Counted from the first letter of the stretch, positions 46,803 through 56,992 are shown. The stretch is 64,000 bases of DNA from Streptomyces tardus (GCF_018101125.2 NZ_JAELVF020000001.1:1-64000), one strand, 5' to 3'. Numbers and translations: made by a program. Notes: generated by a model from the letters alone, not told the origin.

Positions 46803-47708
46803 CTAGCCGAACACCGCGAGGCTCTTCGCCTTGCCCTTGCGGTCCTCGACCAGCGCGAGGAAGCGCTCCCCCGGGCCGAAGACCGCGATCGGTCCCGCCG
46901 GCAGCTCGGGCATCGCCAGTTGAACGCCGTTGCCCAGCAGCCTGGCCTGCTTCTCCGGCACGTCCCAGCGCGGGAACGCACGGGCCGCGGCCTCCGCGAT
47001 CGGCAGCATGTCCAGCGACTCCTGGAGCTGGTCCAGCGTCCGCGCCTCACGCATCCCGTACGGCCCGACCCTTGTCCTGCGCAGCGCCGTCAGGTGCCCG
47101 CCGACGCCCAGCTCCTCGCCGAGATCGCGCGCGATGGCCCGCACATAGGTGCCCGAGGAGCAGGTGACCGAGATCAGCAGGTCGGTGACGGCGGTCCCGT
47201 CCTCCGCCTCGGACTCGCTCACGTCGTGCACGACGAAGGAGGAGACGGTCACCGGACGCGCCGCGAGCTCGATCTCCTCCCCGGCCCGCACCCGGGCGTA
47301 GGCCCGCTTGCCGTCGATCTTCACGGCGCTGACCTTGGACGGCACCTGCTGGATGGCACCGGTCTGCCGGGCGACGGCGGCGTCCACCGCCACCCGGTCC
47401 AGCCCGGCGGCGGGCGTGCTGGAGGTGATCTCGCCCTCGGCGTCGTCGGTCACGGTGGCCTGGCCCAGCCGCACGGTCGCGACGTACTCCTTCTCGGTCA
47501 GCGCGAGATGCCCCAGAAGTCGGGTCGCTCTGCCGAGGCCGAGGACGAGCACCCCGGTCGCCATCGGGTCGAGCGTCCCGGCGTGCCCCACCCGGCGGGT
47601 GCGGGCGATACCGCGCATTTTGGCGACCACGTCGTGAGAGGTGAAGCCGGCCGGTTTGTCGACGACGATCAGGCCGTCCGGCCCCCCGCTGTCCTTCGCT
47701 GATCCCAC
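46803..47708 (-). CDS. truB: tRNA pseudouridine-55 synthase TruB
   Basis: 301 residues. Catalytic Asp47 in GHAGTLDPMATGVL; KxxG-type motifs VDKPAGFTSHD and PSKVSAVKIDGKRAYARVR; TuaB-like C-terminal PUA-type end (AVFGPGERFLALVED). Makes pseudouridine 55 in the T-loop of tRNAs. GTG at 47708, 2 nt after the rbfA stop codon, with AAGGA upstream in rbfA; likely coupled. Confidence 0.95.
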   Translation of the reverse strand: MGSAKDSGGPDGLIVVDKPAGFTSHDVVAKMRGIARTRRVGHAGTLDPMATGVLVLGLGRATRLLGHLALTEKEYVATVRLGQATVTDDAEGEITSSTPAAGLDRVAVDAAVARQTGAIQQVPSKVSAVKIDGKRAYARVRAGEEIELAARPVTVSSFVVHDVSESEAEDGTAVTDLLISVTCSSGTYVRAIARDLGEELGVGGHLTALRRTRVGPYGMREARTLDQLQESLDMLPIAEAAARAFPRWDVPEKQARLLGNGVQLAMPELPAGPIAVFGPGERFLALVEDRKGKAKSLAVFG

Positions 47709-47710
47709 GC

Positions 47711-48256
47711 TCAGTCGTCCTTGCCCCGGGCGGACCCGTCGGCGGACCCGCCGGCGGAGACCTCCGCGGAACCGGCGGCCGGGCGGTCCGCGGCGTCCGC
47801 GGGCACGTCGCCGTCCGCCCCGTCCTCTTCGTCGTCCTCGGCGGGCTTGCGGTACGGGTCGGCGCCGGCGGCGTACTCGGCGCCCGAGGACGCCTCGCGC
47901 ACCTGCTCGTCCGACGCCTTCGCGCGGGCCAGCAGATCGTCGATGGTCTTCGCGTTCTCCGGCAGGGCGTCCGGGATGAAGGCGAGCGTCGGCGTGTAGC
48001 GGACACCGGTCTGGCGGCCCACCTCGGAGCGAAGCACGCCCTTGGCGGACTCCAGCGCCGCGGCCGAGGCCTCTCGCTCCTGCTCGTCGCCGTAGACCGT
48101 GTAGAAGACCGTGGCCTCCCGCAGGTCGCCGGTGACCCGGGCATCGGTGATGGTCACATAGCCGAGCCGCGGGTCCTTGATGCGTCGCTGAAGAGTCTCG
48201 GCGACGACGACCCTGATGCGGTCAGCCAGCTTGCGTGCCCGCGCGGTGTCGGTCAT
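47711..48256 (-). CDS. rbfA: Ribosome-binding factor A
   Basis: 181 residues. KH-like RbfA domain ([18 protein letters not shown] ... [17 protein letters not shown] ... [12 protein letters not shown]), then an Asp/Glu/Ala-rich tail common in actinobacteria. Needed for 30S maturation (16S 5' processing) and cold adaptation. ATG at 48256 (MTDTARARK); an in-frame GTG three codons upstream is possible. Confidence 0.93.
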   Translation of the reverse strand: MTDTARARKLADRIRVVVAETLQRRIKDPRLGYVTITDARVTGDLREATVFYTVYGDEQEREASAAALESAKGVLRSEVGRQTGVRYTPTLAFIPDALPENAKTIDDLLARAKASDEQVREASSGAEYAAGADPYRKPAEDDEEDGADGDVPADAADRPAAGSAEVSAGGSADGSARGKDD

Positions 48257-48282
48257 GCGGCTCACTTCTCTCTGTTCGGTCA

Positions 48283-48330
48283 GTCGGTGTTTCGGTCGGT
48301 CGGTGATTGTCGGTCGGTGTTTCGGTCGGG
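48283..48330. repeat. Short direct repeats between DUF503 gene and rbfA
   Basis: GTCGGTGTTTCGGTCGG occurs at 48283 and again at 48313, inside a run of TCGG-rich sequence. Low-complexity spacer of about 180 bp; no gene. Confidence 0.7.
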
Positions 48331-48435
48331 GCGGGGGCGCGGCACGGATGCCCGTGCCGGCCTGCCCGTACGGGCGCCCGCCCCGCGGTGCGTACGGCGC
48401 GGAGCCGCCCCGGCAGGAACGCGTGGCCGGGCGCG

Positions 48436-48732
48436 CTATTCGTCGTCCTCGCCGTACAGACGCCGTCGCGCCGACAGCAGCTCCAACTCGGGGCGGGCGG
48501 CGACAAGACGCTCGCAGCGGTCCAGCACGTCGGTCACCCGGCCGACGTCACCGGAGACGACGGCCAGCCCGACGGTGGCTCTGCGGAGCAGATCCTGCTC
48601 GCCGACCTCGGAGACGCTCACCGCGAACGTGCGGTGCAGCTCGGCGACGAGCGGACGGACGACGGAGCGCTTCTGCTTGAGCGAACGCACGTCGCCGAGC
48701 AGAAGATCGAAGGACAGTGTCCCTACATACAT
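48436..48732 (-). CDS. DUF503 (YlxP-like) protein
   Basis: 98 residues, full-length DUF503: [23 protein letters not shown] ... [27 protein letters not shown]. Cytoplasmic ferredoxin-like fold. Its relatives (YlxP) sit between infB and rbfA in many bacteria and probably act in ribosome assembly. ATG at 48732; no strong ribosome site seen. Spacing to infB is 220 nt. Confidence 0.88.
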   Translation of the reverse strand: MYVGTLSFDLLLGDVRSLKQKRSVVRPLVAELHRTFAVSVSEVGEQDLLRRATVGLAVVSGDVGRVTDVLDRCERLVAARPELELLSARRRLYGEDDE

Positions 48733-48952
48733 GCAGTACGGGTCTGGCCGACCCGGAAGGCCTCAGTGGTGCTGCGGACTCGGGGTGGAACACAAGAACG
48801 GTACACGTCCGGGCGGGACGGTATCGACGCGTTTTCGCCCGGTGGGGGGTTGCGGGCGCCCGGGGCCGGGCTGCCCGGGCCGGGGACGGCCCCGGGGCCG
48901 GTCGGTAGCTTCACCGACCGGCCCCGGACCGCGTTCACCGCTGTGCTTCGCC

Positions 48953-51900
48953 TCAGCCGCGCGGCTTCTCGCGCAGCTCGTAGGTGGCGATGACGTCGTC
49001 GATCTTGATGTCGTTGTAGCTGCCGAGGTTGATACCGCCCTCGTAGCCGTCACGAATCTCGGTGACGTCGTCCTTGAAGCGGCGCAGACCCTCGATGTTG
49101 AGGTTCTCCGCGACGACCTTGCCGTCACGCACCAGGCGCGCCTTGGTGTTGCGCTTGACCTCGCCGGAGCGGACCAGAACACCCGCGATGTTGCCGAGCT
49201 TGGAGGAGCGGAAGACCTCGCGGATCTCCGCGGTGCCCAGCTCGACCTCCTCGAACTCCGGCTTCAGCATGCCCTTCAGGGCCGCCTCGATCTCCTCGAT
49301 CGCCTGGTAGATGACCGAGTAGTACCGGACGTCGACACCCTCGCGCTCGGCCATCTGCGTCGCGCGGCCCTCGGCCCGGACGTTGAAGCCGATGACGATG
49401 GCGTCCGAACCGGAGGCCAGGTTGATGTCCGACTCGGTGACCGCACCCACACCGCGGTGCAGGACGCGGATGTCGACCTCTTCGCCGACGTCGAGCTGGA
49501 GCAGCGAGGACTCCAGAGCCTCGACCGAACCGGACGCGTCGCCCTTGATGATGAGGTTGAGCTGCTCGACCTCGCCCGCCTTGAGCACCTTGTCCAGGTC
49601 CTCCAGGGAGACCCTGCGGGTGCGCTTGGCGAATGCGGCGTTGCGCTCGCGGGCCGCACGCTTCTCGGCGATCTGCCGGGCGGTGCGGTCCTCGTCGACA
49701 ACGAGGAAGTTGTCGCCGGCGCCGGGGACGTTGGTCAGACCGAGCACCAGGGCCGGGGTCGCGGGACCCGCTTCCTGGATGTTGTTGCCCTTGTCGTCGA
49801 GCATCGCCCGGACACGGCCGTACGCGTCGCCGACGACCATGGTCTGGCCGACCTTCAGCGTGCCGCGCTGGACCAGCACCGTGGCAACCGCACCGCGACC
49901 GCGGTCCAGGTGCGCCTCGATCGCGATGCCCTGGGCGTCCTGCGTCGGGTTGGCGCGCAGGTCCAGAGCCGCGTCCGCGGTGAGGACCACGGCCTCCAGC
50001 AGGCTGTCGATGTGCAGGCCCTGCTTGGCGGAGATGTCGACGAACATCGTGTCGCCGCCGTACTCCTCGGCGATCAGGCCGTACTCGGTCAGCTGGCCGC
50101 GGACCTTGGTCGGGTCCGCACCCTCGACGTCGATCTTGTTGACCGCGACCACGATCGGCACCTCGGCCGCCTTGGCGTGGTTCAGCGCCTCGATCGTCTG
50201 CGGCATCACACCGTCGTTGGCCGCCACCACGAGGATCGCGATGTCGGTCGACTTCGCACCACGGGCACGCATGGCGGTGAACGCCTCGTGGCCCGGGGTG
50301 TCGATGAAGGTGATCTTCCGGTCCGCGCCGTTGACCTCGGTGGAGGCCTGGTACGCACCGATGTGCTGGGTGATGCCGCCGGCTTCGCCCTCGATGACGT
50401 TGGTCTTGCGGATCGCGTCCAGCAGACGCGTCTTGCCGTGGTCGACGTGACCCATGACGGTCACCACCGGCGGCCTGGCCGCGAGCTCTTCCTCGCCGCC
50501 CTCGTCCTCACCGAACTCGATGTCGAAGGACTCGAGCAGCTCGCGGTCCTCCTCCTCCGGGCTCACGATCTGAACGACGTAGTTCATCTCTTCGCCGAGC
50601 AGGTTCAGAGTCTCGTCGGAGACGGACTGGGTCGCGGTGACCATCTCGCCCAGGTTGAACATGACCTGGACCAGCGACGCCGGGTTGGCGTTGATCTTCT
50701 CCGCGAAGTCGGTGAGCGACGCGCCGCGGGAGAGGCGTACGACCTCGCCCTTGCCGCGCGGCAGCATCACGCCGCCGACCGACGGCGCCTGCATCTGCTC
50801 GTACTCCTGGCGCCTCTGCCGCTTCGACTTGCGACCGCGGCGCGCGGGACCGCCCGGGCGACCGAACGCGCCCTGTGTGCCGCCGCGACCACCGGGGCCG
50901 CCGGGACGACCGGCGAAACCGGGACGACCGCCACCGCCACCGGGACGACCGGCGAAACCGCCACCGCCACCGGGGGCGCCGGGACGACCGGCGAAACCGC
51001 CGCCACCACCGGGACGACCGCCACCGCCACCGGGACGACCGCCGCCGCCACCGGGACGACCGGGACCGCCGCCGGGACCGCCGCGACCGGGACCCGGACG
51101 CGGGCCGGCAGCGGGACGCTGCGGCATCATGCCCGGGTTCGGACGGTTGCCACCGCCGCCGCCGGGACGCGGACCGCCCGGGGCTGCGCCGCCCTGCGGA
51201 CGGGGCATGTTGCCCGGAGTGGCACGACTGCCGCCGGGAGCCTGCGGGCGGGGACCGCCCGGGCCCGCGGACGGACCGCCCGGACGGGGACCGCCGGGCT
51301 TGGGCGCACCGCCGCCGGGACGCGGCGACTGGGGACGGGCCATGCCGGTGGAACCACCGGAGGTGAAGGGGTTGTTGCCCGGACGCGGGCCCGCAGTGCG
51401 GGGACCGCTCGGCTTGGGAGCCGCGGGACGCGGTGCACCCGGCTTCGGGGCACTGCTGGGCTTGGCACCGCCGGCGGCGGGCTTGGCGCCACCGGCAGCC
51501 GGCTTGGCGGGTCCGCCCTGCGGGCCGGGACGGCTCGGAGCGGGACGCTGCTCAGCGGGCGGCGCGGTGAACTCCGGCTTAGCCGGGCCGGGGCGCGGCG
51601 CGGAGGCGCCGGGCTTGGGCGCGGCACCCGGCTTGGGCGCACCGCCCTTCGGCTCCTCGGCGGCTGCCGGCTTCGGCGCTGCCGGACGGGGGCCGGGGGT
51701 CGCACCGGGCTTCGGTGCTTCCTGGGCCGGAGAGGGGGAGGGGGTTGCGGGCGCACCCGGCTTGGGTGCTCCCGGCTTGGGGACGGCCTTCTTGGGGGCC
51801 GCCGGCTTCGCCGCGGACTTCTTGGCGCCGCTGGGGGCACCGCCCGTGCCGAATGAGTCAGTCAGTTTGCGAACGACCGGCGCCTCGATTGTCGAGGACG

Positions 51901-52000
51901 CCGAACGAACGAACTCACCGAGCTCCTGGAGCTTGGCCATGACGACCTTGCTCTCCACACCAAGCTCTTTGGCGAGTTCGTATACCCGGACCTTAGCCAC
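48953..52000 (-). CDS. infB: Translation initiation factor IF-2
   Basis: 1015 residues. N-terminal IF2N domain ([20 protein letters not shown]), then about 370 Pro/Ala/Gly-rich residues ending in GGGGGRPGG / FAGRPG repeats. The second IF2N region and the GTPase core follow: G1 GHVDHGKT (517-524), G3 DTPGHEAF, G4 NKID; C-terminal domains II-IV. Brings fMet-tRNA to the 30S subunit. GTG at 52000 with GAAGGAG upstream. The Gly/Arg-rich arm is long but typical for Streptomyces IF-2. Confidence 0.97.
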   Translation of the reverse strand: MAKVRVYELAKELGVESKVVMAKLQELGEFVRSASSTIEAPVVRKLTDSFGTGGAPSGAKKSAAKPAAPKKAVPKPGAPKPGAPATPSPSPAQEAPKPGATPGPRPAAPKPAAAEEPKGGAPKPGAAPKPGASAPRPGPAKPEFTAPPAEQRPAPSRPGPQGGPAKPAAGGAKPAAGGAKPSSAPKPGAPRPAAPKPSGPRTAGPRPGNNPFTSGGSTGMARPQSPRPGGGAPKPGGPRPGGPSAGPGGPRPQAPGGSRATPGNMPRPQGGAAPGGPRPGGGGGNRPNPGMMPQRPAAGPRPGPGRGGPGGGPGRPGGGGGRPGGGGGRPGGGGGFAGRPGAPGGGGGFAGRPGGGGGRPGFAGRPGGPGGRGGTQGAFGRPGGPARRGRKSKRQRRQEYEQMQAPSVGGVMLPRGKGEVVRLSRGASLTDFAEKINANPASLVQVMFNLGEMVTATQSVSDETLNLLGEEMNYVVQIVSPEEEDRELLESFDIEFGEDEGGEEELAARPPVVTVMGHVDHGKTRLLDAIRKTNVIEGEAGGITQHIGAYQASTEVNGADRKITFIDTPGHEAFTAMRARGAKSTDIAILVVAANDGVMPQTIEALNHAKAAEVPIVVAVNKIDVEGADPTKVRGQLTEYGLIAEEYGGDTMFVDISAKQGLHIDSLLEAVVLTADAALDLRANPTQDAQGIAIEAHLDRGRGAVATVLVQRGTLKVGQTMVVGDAYGRVRAMLDDKGNNIQEAGPATPALVLGLTNVPGAGDNFLVVDEDRTARQIAEKRAARERNAAFAKRTRRVSLEDLDKVLKAGEVEQLNLIIKGDASGSVEALESSLLQLDVGEEVDIRVLHRGVGAVTESDINLASGSDAIVIGFNVRAEGRATQMAEREGVDVRYYSVIYQAIEEIEAALKGMLKPEFEEVELGTAEIREVFRSSKLGNIAGVLVRSGEVKRNTKARLVRDGKVVAENLNIEGLRRFKDDVTEIRDGYEGGINLGSYNDIKIDDVIATYELREKPRG

Positions 52001-52148
52001 TTCGCTCCTTCTGGTCCGGGGGGCTTCCGCCGGACCTTCGCTACTTATGCATGGGCGCTCATCGCGTACTCATCGAGTGCTCATCGCAATCTCGACCTGC
52101 TTCCGACTCGCGAGTTAGCTCCCGCACAGGGAATCCGTGCGGGTCGTC

Positions 52149-52445
52149 TTACGGTTCATTGCTCGGTGCTCCGCGCAGGTGGCGCTCGAGCTCCGTCGTG
52201 TCCGGCGGACCCGGTCCTCCCCTGACACGGAAGGCTCTCAGGAACGCCCTGCGGCGAACCGCCAGTTCAAGACAGCCGGGGACAGCGTGGATATACGCTC
52301 CCCGGCCGGGCAGCGTACCGCGAAGATCGGGAACACTTCGCCCCTCGACCAACACCACACGCAGCAGATCGGCCTTGGCCGCCTGCTTCCGACACCCGAC
52401 ACAGGTACGTTCGGGACGTGCGCGGGAACGCGTCCGGCCAGACAC
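52149..52445 (-). CDS. YlxR-family (DUF448) RNA-binding protein
   Basis: 98 residues with the YlxR signature: [10 protein letters not shown] near the N-terminus and [19 protein letters not shown]. Small RNA-binding protein always encoded between nusA and infB; YlxR homologues have been linked to RNase P. GTG at 52445; GGGAGG about 12 nt upstream, a long spacing. Confidence 0.88.
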   Translation of the reverse strand: MSGRTRSRARPERTCVGCRKQAAKADLLRVVLVEGRSVPDLRGTLPGRGAYIHAVPGCLELAVRRRAFLRAFRVRGGPGPPDTTELERHLRGAPSNEP

Positions 52446-52551
52446 TGCTTCAGTCTACCTCCCTGCACGCACCGCATCCCGCCACGGGGTACGAGCGTGC
52501 GCCCGCCGCTCCCCCGCTCGACGACATCCGGTCGACGAGCGGGCAACGGCC

Positions 52552-53562
52552 CTACTGTGCGTCCGCGTCCGGCTCCCGGCCCGCGTCCGCCTCCTGGTCC
52601 GGCCTGATGTCGATCCGCCAGCCGGTGAGGCGGGCAGCGAGACGGGCGTTCTGCCCCTCCTTGCCGATCGCCAGCGACAGCTGGTAATCCGGCACGGTGA
52701 CACGGGCGGACCGCGCGGCCAGATCGACCACCTCGACCCTTGTCACCCGGGCCGGGGAGAGCGCGTTCGCCACCAACTCCGCCGGATCGTCGGACCAGTC
52801 GACGATGTCGATCTTCTCACCGGCCAGTTCGCTCATCACGTTCCTGACCCGGCCGCCCATCGGGCCGATGCAGGCGCCCTTGGCGTTGAGACCGGAGCGG
52901 TTGGACCGTACGGCGATCTTCGTGCGGTGCCCCGCCTCGCGTGCGATGGCGGAGATCTCCACCGAGCCGTCGGAGATCTCGGGGACCTCCAGCTCGAAGA
53001 GCTTCCTCACCAGGTTGGGGTGGGTGCGCGAGAGCGTGACCGACGGCCCGCGCACGCCCTTGGCGACCCGGATGACGTACGTGCGCAGCCGGGTGCCGTG
53101 CTGGTACTCCTCGCCCGGGACCTGTTCCTGCGGCGGCAGGATGGCCTCCAGCCGGCCGATGTCGACCAGCACGCTGCGGGGGTCCTTGCCCTGCTGCACC
53201 ACACCGGTCACGACGTCGCCCTCGCGTCCGGCGTACTCCCCGAAGGTGACCTCCTCCTCGGCGTCCCGCAGACGCTGGAGGATGACCTGCTTGGCGGTGG
53301 TCGCGGCGATCCGTCCGAAGCCCGAGGGGGTGTCGTCGAACTCGCGGGGCTCCTGGCCCTCCTCGAGGTCGGCCGGGTCCTCCTTGGCCCACACGACGAC
53401 ATGGCCGCTGGCGCGGTCGAGCACCACACGGGCGTGCCTGCTGCTGCCCTCGGTGCGGTGGTAGGCGATGAGGAGAGCGGATTCGATCGCCTCCACGAGC
53501 AGGTCGAAGGAGATCTCCTTCTCCCGTACGAGTCCCCGCAGGGCGCTCATGTCGATGTCCAC
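52552..53562 (-). CDS. nusA: Transcription elongation/termination factor NusA
   Basis: 336 residues. N-terminal RNA polymerase-binding domain ([18 protein letters not shown]), S1 domain (about 110-185), and KH1 and KH2 with [13 protein letters not shown] and [16 protein letters not shown]. Short acidic tail without the extra repeats of E. coli NusA, as usual in actinobacteria. GTG at 53562 ([12 protein letters not shown]) with AGGAGG 8 nt upstream, inside the rimP stop region, so coupled to rimP. Confidence 0.96.
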   Translation of the reverse strand: MDIDMSALRGLVREKEISFDLLVEAIESALLIAYHRTEGSSRHARVVLDRASGHVVVWAKEDPADLEEGQEPREFDDTPSGFGRIAATTAKQVILQRLRDAEEEVTFGEYAGREGDVVTGVVQQGKDPRSVLVDIGRLEAILPPQEQVPGEEYQHGTRLRTYVIRVAKGVRGPSVTLSRTHPNLVRKLFELEVPEISDGSVEISAIAREAGHRTKIAVRSNRSGLNAKGACIGPMGGRVRNVMSELAGEKIDIVDWSDDPAELVANALSPARVTRVEVVDLAARSARVTVPDYQLSLAIGKEGQNARLAARLTGWRIDIRPDQEADAGREPDADAQ

Positions 53563-53564
53563 GG

Positions 53565-54083
53565 CTACGCCTCCTCCTCTTCCTTCTTGTCCTTGTTGTC
53601 CTTGCCGTCCTTGCGGCTGAACTCGATCTCCACCCGGGCCTTCGCGATCTCGTCGAAGGAGACACGGCGCGCGGTGGGCTTGCGCCCCTTGACGCCGGGC
53701 ACCTCGGTGTCGAGGCCGTCGTCGTCCACCGCGAGGATGCGGGTGACCAGCTCGCCGCCCTCGTGCAGCTGGAGCTTGACCAGACGCTCGACAGCGCGGC
53801 GGTAGTGCCGCAGCTCGGTGAGCGGCCGGTCCGCACCCGGCGAGGTGACCTCCAGGACGTAGGGCGCTCCGCCCATCACGTCGCTGTCGTCCAGGACCGG
53901 GGAGATCTCGCGGCTCAGCTCGGCGCAGGCGTCCAGCTGCACACCCTCGTCGGAGTCGACAGCGACCCGCAGTACCCGGCGCTTGCCGGCGGGAGTGACG
54001 GTGACGTCCTCGAGATCCAGACCATGCGCGGAGACCAGCGGCTCCAACAGCCCTCGCAGCCTGTCGATCTGGGTGGTGCTCAT
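53565..54083 (-). CDS. rimP: Ribosome maturation factor RimP
   Basis: 172 residues. RimP N-domain ([18 protein letters not shown] ... [21 protein letters not shown] ... [14 protein letters not shown]) and C-domain ([18 protein letters not shown]), then an acidic/basic low-complexity end ([12 protein letters not shown]). First gene of the rimP-nusA-ylxR-infB-DUF503-rbfA-truB operon. ATG at 54083 with GAGGAG 8 nt upstream. The frame stays open upstream for 684 nt but only through the palindrome. Confidence 0.94.
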   Translation of the reverse strand: MSTTQIDRLRGLLEPLVSAHGLDLEDVTVTPAGKRRVLRVAVDSDEGVQLDACAELSREISPVLDDSDVMGGAPYVLEVTSPGADRPLTELRHYRRAVERLVKLQLHEGGELVTRILAVDDDGLDTEVPGVKGRKPTARRVSFDEIAKARVEIEFSRKDGKDNKDKKEEEEA

Positions 54084-54401
54084 CCGAATGACTCCTCGGC
54101 CGCGTGTGCTGTTGTCAGGTACGGGACGCTCGGCGTGCGTTGCCGCGCCTGCGATGCGGGGTGCGGCAAGTCCAGACCCGGTGCCGAGCACCGGAAAACA
54201 CCTCCCGGCATGCCCGATACAGCCTAGCGCCTGCGTCGGGTCGCACTGACCAGGCCGCCGCACGGGTGCAGCGGCCAGCGCGTCGGGGGCGGGCGACCAG
54301 GACGGTTGTTCGTGACGGGTACGCTCGTCGCAGCACTGATCACCTGTTCCGGTGTCGCTCACGCCTGCCAACTCGGCGCCCCTCACCGCTTGTTCCTCCC
54401 C
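54084..54401 (-). promoter_or_regulatory. Leader/promoter region of the rimP-infB operon
   Basis: 318 bp without a gene between rimP and the edge of the palindrome. The operon promoter should lie here; no clear box could be assigned by eye. Confidence 0.45.
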
Positions 54402-54650
54402 CGCCACCGCGGCTCGCAGCGGTGCCAACGGCTCGGCGAGCGAGGGATGCGCGCGGACGGTGGCGTCGTACCGCTCCAGCAGCTCCCGGCTCTGCCGCGC
54501 GGCCTCGCCCCGCACCTCTTCCGCCGGGGACGCCTTCGGCGCACTCGGCGGCTCGTCCGCGCCGCCGCCCGTGCACGCCGTGGCGAGCAGGGCGACGGCT
54601 CCCGCTGCTCCTGCGGTGACGAAGGTCCGACGCTGAGGGGTGGGCGACAC
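54402..54650 (-). pseudogene. Mirror copy of the lipoprotein 5' end
   Basis: Antisense duplicate of codons 1-83 of the lipoprotein at 54919 (start at 54650), joined at 54401 to unrelated sequence that keeps the frame open into rimP. It exists only because of the palindrome and is unlikely to be a functional gene. Confidence 0.85.
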
Positions 54651-55167
54651 GTGAACACTCCACGAGGGTCGGGCCGGCCGCGGGCACGGGGGCAGCGACC
54701 CCTTCGAGCCGGACGACCTGTCCCCTGCCGAGGAGCTGGCGGCCCGGGCGACTGTGGCGATCGACAACGCGCGGCGCTACTCGCGCGAGTAGCGCCGCGC
54801 GTTGTCGATCGCCACAGTCGCCCGGGCCGCCAGCTCCTCGGCAGGGGACAGGTCGTCCGGCTCGAAGGGGTCGCTGCCCCCGTGCCCGCGGCCGGCCCGA
54901 CCCTCGTGGAGTGTTCACGTGTCGCCCACCCCTCAGCGTCGGACCTTCGTCACCGCAGGAGCAGCGGGAGCCGTCGCCCTGCTCGCCACGGCGTGCACGG
55001 GCGGCGGCGCGGACGAGCCGCCGAGTGCGCCGAAGGCGTCCCCGGCGGAAGAGGTGCGGGGCGAGGCCGCGCGGCAGAGCCGGGAGCTGCTGGAGCGGTA
55101 CGACGCCACCGTCCGCGCGCATCCCTCGCTCGCCGAGCCGTTGGCACCGCTGCGAGCCGCGGTGGCG
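54402..55167. repeat. Perfect 766-bp palindrome, no spacer
   Basis: Arms 54402-54784 and 54785-55167 (383 bp each) are exact reverse complements, line by line, around a self-complementary centre CTACTCGCGCGAGTAG. The right arm holds the start and first 83 codons of the lipoprotein gene plus its upstream region; the left arm repeats them in antisense. Such palindromes are normally unstable in vivo. Confidence 0.97.
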
Positions 55168-55446
55168 CGGCACCTGGCCGAGTTCGACGGCCGGAGCGGT
55201 CGCAGGCAGCCGGACACCGAGCGCCGGGAGAAGGCGGACAGTGCGGCTGCCGGCGCCAGGAAGGTGCCGGGAGAGCCGCGGGCCGCACTGGCCGCACTGG
55301 CGAAGGCCGAACGGCGGACCGTGGACGCCAGGACGAAGGCGCTGGACACAGCGCCACCGCAGGCCGCGATGGTGCTGGCCTCGGTGGCGGCGGCCGGCGC
55401 CGCCCACGGATATCTGCTGACCGAACTGCGCGCGGAGGTGGACTGA
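54919..55446 (+). CDS. Putative Tat-exported lipoprotein
   Basis: 175 residues. The signal sequence starts SPTPQRRTFVTAGAAG (twin Arg) and ends in the lipobox LATAC with Cys26. The mature part is helical, Ala/Arg/Glu-rich (SRELLERYDATVRAHPSLAEPL ... AAMVLASVAAAGAAHGYLL). Function unknown. GTG at 54919, GGAG 7 nt upstream. Followed by a ferritin-like gene; the pair is conserved near rimP in Streptomyces, suggesting they work together outside the membrane (inference). First 83 codons lie in the palindrome. Confidence 0.82.
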   Translation: MSPTPQRRTFVTAGAAGAVALLATACTGGGADEPPSAPKASPAEEVRGEAARQSRELLERYDATVRAHPSLAEPLAPLRAAVARHLAEFDGRSGRRQPDTERREKADSAAAGARKVPGEPRAALAALAKAERRTVDARTKALDTAPPQAAMVLASVAAAGAAHGYLLTELRAEVD

Positions 55447-55476
55447 GATGAGTACGTCCGGCAGAGGTGGGCCGAG

Positions 55477-55959
55477 ATGAGTACGTCCGCACACGGCCCC
55501 GCACCGGCGCGCCCGGCCTCGGACGGGGAGGCGCTGGACGCGCTGCGCGCTGCCCTGGCCGCCGAGCACGCGGCGATCTACGGGTACGGCGTCGTCGGTG
55601 GCCGGGTCGACAAAGGCCGCCGTCCCGATGCCCGGGAGGCGTACGACGCGCACCGCGCCCGCCGGGACGCGCTGGCCCGCGCGGTGCTGGACCTGGGCGG
55701 TGAACCGGTGCAGGCGCAGGCCGCGTACGCGCTGCCGTTCCCGGTGCCCGACCACGCGAGCGCGTTGCGCCTGGCCGCCGAGCTGGAGGACCGGCTCGCC
55801 GGGGCGTACGCGGACCTCGTACGGGCAGCGGACGGTCGGCGGCGGCGGGACGCGGCAACGGCGCTGCGTGAAGCGGCGGTCCGGTCCGCGCGCTGGCGCG
55901 GTCGCGGCGTAGCCTTCCCTGGGCTGGTCGATCGCGAGGACGGGCCCGCCGACCGATAG
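55477..55959 (+). CDS. Ferritin-like (DUF4439) protein
   Basis: 160 residues, four-helix character: ALDALRAALAAEHAAIYGYGVVGGRV ... REAYDAHRARRDAL ... ALPFPVPDHASALRLAAELEDRLAGAY. Glu/His positions (AEHAAIYGYG) fit the DUF4439 ferritin-like family. Function unknown. ATG at 55477 with AGAGG about 9 nt upstream. The first 12 bases of the gene are duplicated 28 bp upstream. Confidence 0.85.
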   Translation: MSTSAHGPAPARPASDGEALDALRAALAAEHAAIYGYGVVGGRVDKGRRPDAREAYDAHRARRDALARAVLDLGGEPVQAQAAYALPFPVPDHASALRLAAELEDRLAGAYADLVRAADGRRRRDAATALREAAVRSARWRGRGVAFPGLVDREDGPADR

Positions 55960-55985
55960 CCGTTCGAGGGAAGGCGCGCGAAGGC

Positions 55986-56885
55986 ATGGCCGATCTCCCC
56001 CGCTACGAACCTCCGCAGCGGCTGGTGCGCACCCTGGGCCCCGGGCACCCCTGGCTCGCGAGACTGCCGGAACTCGCCGAACGCCTCCTGCACGACTGGG
56101 AGTTGACGTTCGAGCGGGTGGTGGCACCGGGCGGCAGGGAGAGCACGGTGGCGCTGGTGCGCCGGGCGGACGGCACGCCGGCGGCGCTGAAGCTGCTCGC
56201 CGCGGACGAGCGCCTGGTCGCCGACGAGGCCGCGGCTCTGCGGCGCTGGGACGGGCTGGGCGCCGTACGGCTGCTCCGGGCCGACCCGCGGGCCGGCGCG
56301 CTGCTCCTGGAACGGCTGCACGGCGAGACCTCTCTGCGCTCGCTGCCGGACGCGAAGGCCACGCTGGAGGCGATGTCGACGGTGCGGCGGCTTTGGGTGC
56401 CGCCCGGCGAACACCCCTTCACGACAGTGGACGACCACACCGGCGTACAGGTCGACCGGGTGCTCGGGTCCGCGCCCGAGGAGGTGCGCCCGCTGGTGCG
56501 CGAGGCGATCGCGGCGCGCGAGGAACTGCTCGGCACGCCCGCGCCGATGGTGCTGCTGCACGGCGACTTCCGGCAGGGCGTGGTGCTCGCCACCGACGAT
56601 CCCCGAGCGCAGTGGCTGGCTGCGGGCCCGCAGCCGCTGGTGGGCGAGCCGGAGTACGACCTCGCTCGTCTGGTGCGGGACCGGCTGCACGATCTGATGG
56701 CCTCTCCCGGCGCCCCGGCACAGGTGCGGCGACGCATCCGGAAGCTGGCGGACTCACTCGATCTGGACCGGGAGCGGCTGCGCGGCTGGACCCTCTACCG
56801 GGCGGTGGAGTCCGGTGTGCGGCAGGTGCTGACCGGCGACCGCGAGGACGGCGAGATGCTGCTGGAGTTCGCCGGCTGGGTCTGA
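55986..56885 (+). CDS. APH-fold protein with degenerate kinase motifs
   Basis: 299 residues, streptomycin/hydroxyurea phosphotransferase-like fold (APH(6) type): ATP-site Lys in TPAALKLL, LLHGDFRQGVVL for the catalytic loop (usual HGDxHxxNVL, here Val for Asn), and LAAGPQPLVGEPEYDLARL where the usual IDPxPxxGDP metal-binding Asp is Gly. Catalysis is doubtful. It may bind a ligand only, or use an altered mechanism. ATG at 55986, 26 nt after the ferritin-like gene. Confidence 0.82.
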   Translation: MADLPRYEPPQRLVRTLGPGHPWLARLPELAERLLHDWELTFERVVAPGGRESTVALVRRADGTPAALKLLAADERLVADEAAALRRWDGLGAVRLLRADPRAGALLLERLHGETSLRSLPDAKATLEAMSTVRRLWVPPGEHPFTTVDDHTGVQVDRVLGSAPEEVRPLVREAIAAREELLGTPAPMVLLHGDFRQGVVLATDDPRAQWLAAGPQPLVGEPEYDLARLVRDRLHDLMASPGAPAQVRRRIRKLADSLDLDRERLRGWTLYRAVESGVRQVLTGDREDGEMLLEFAGWV

Positions 56886-56992
56886 GGGCCACAGCGCCCG
56901 TACGACCGGGCGACGTACGCACTCGTCCCGCCCGACGGCCGCGTACCGTACCGGTCCCGCTGCCCCTGTCGGCGGGCCTGCCCCTGCCGACG

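Noticed and set aside
50870..51120. Short regular repeats resembling a repeat array
   Set aside because: They are the in-frame Gly/Arg/Pro codon repeats of the IF-2 N-terminal arm, with no spacer or repeat structure of a CRISPR array.
53565..54767. RimP with a ~228-residue N-terminal extension
   Set aside because: The extension is the mirror copy of a lipoprotein gene plus spacer. RimP homologues start at the ATG at 54083, which has a perfect ribosome site.
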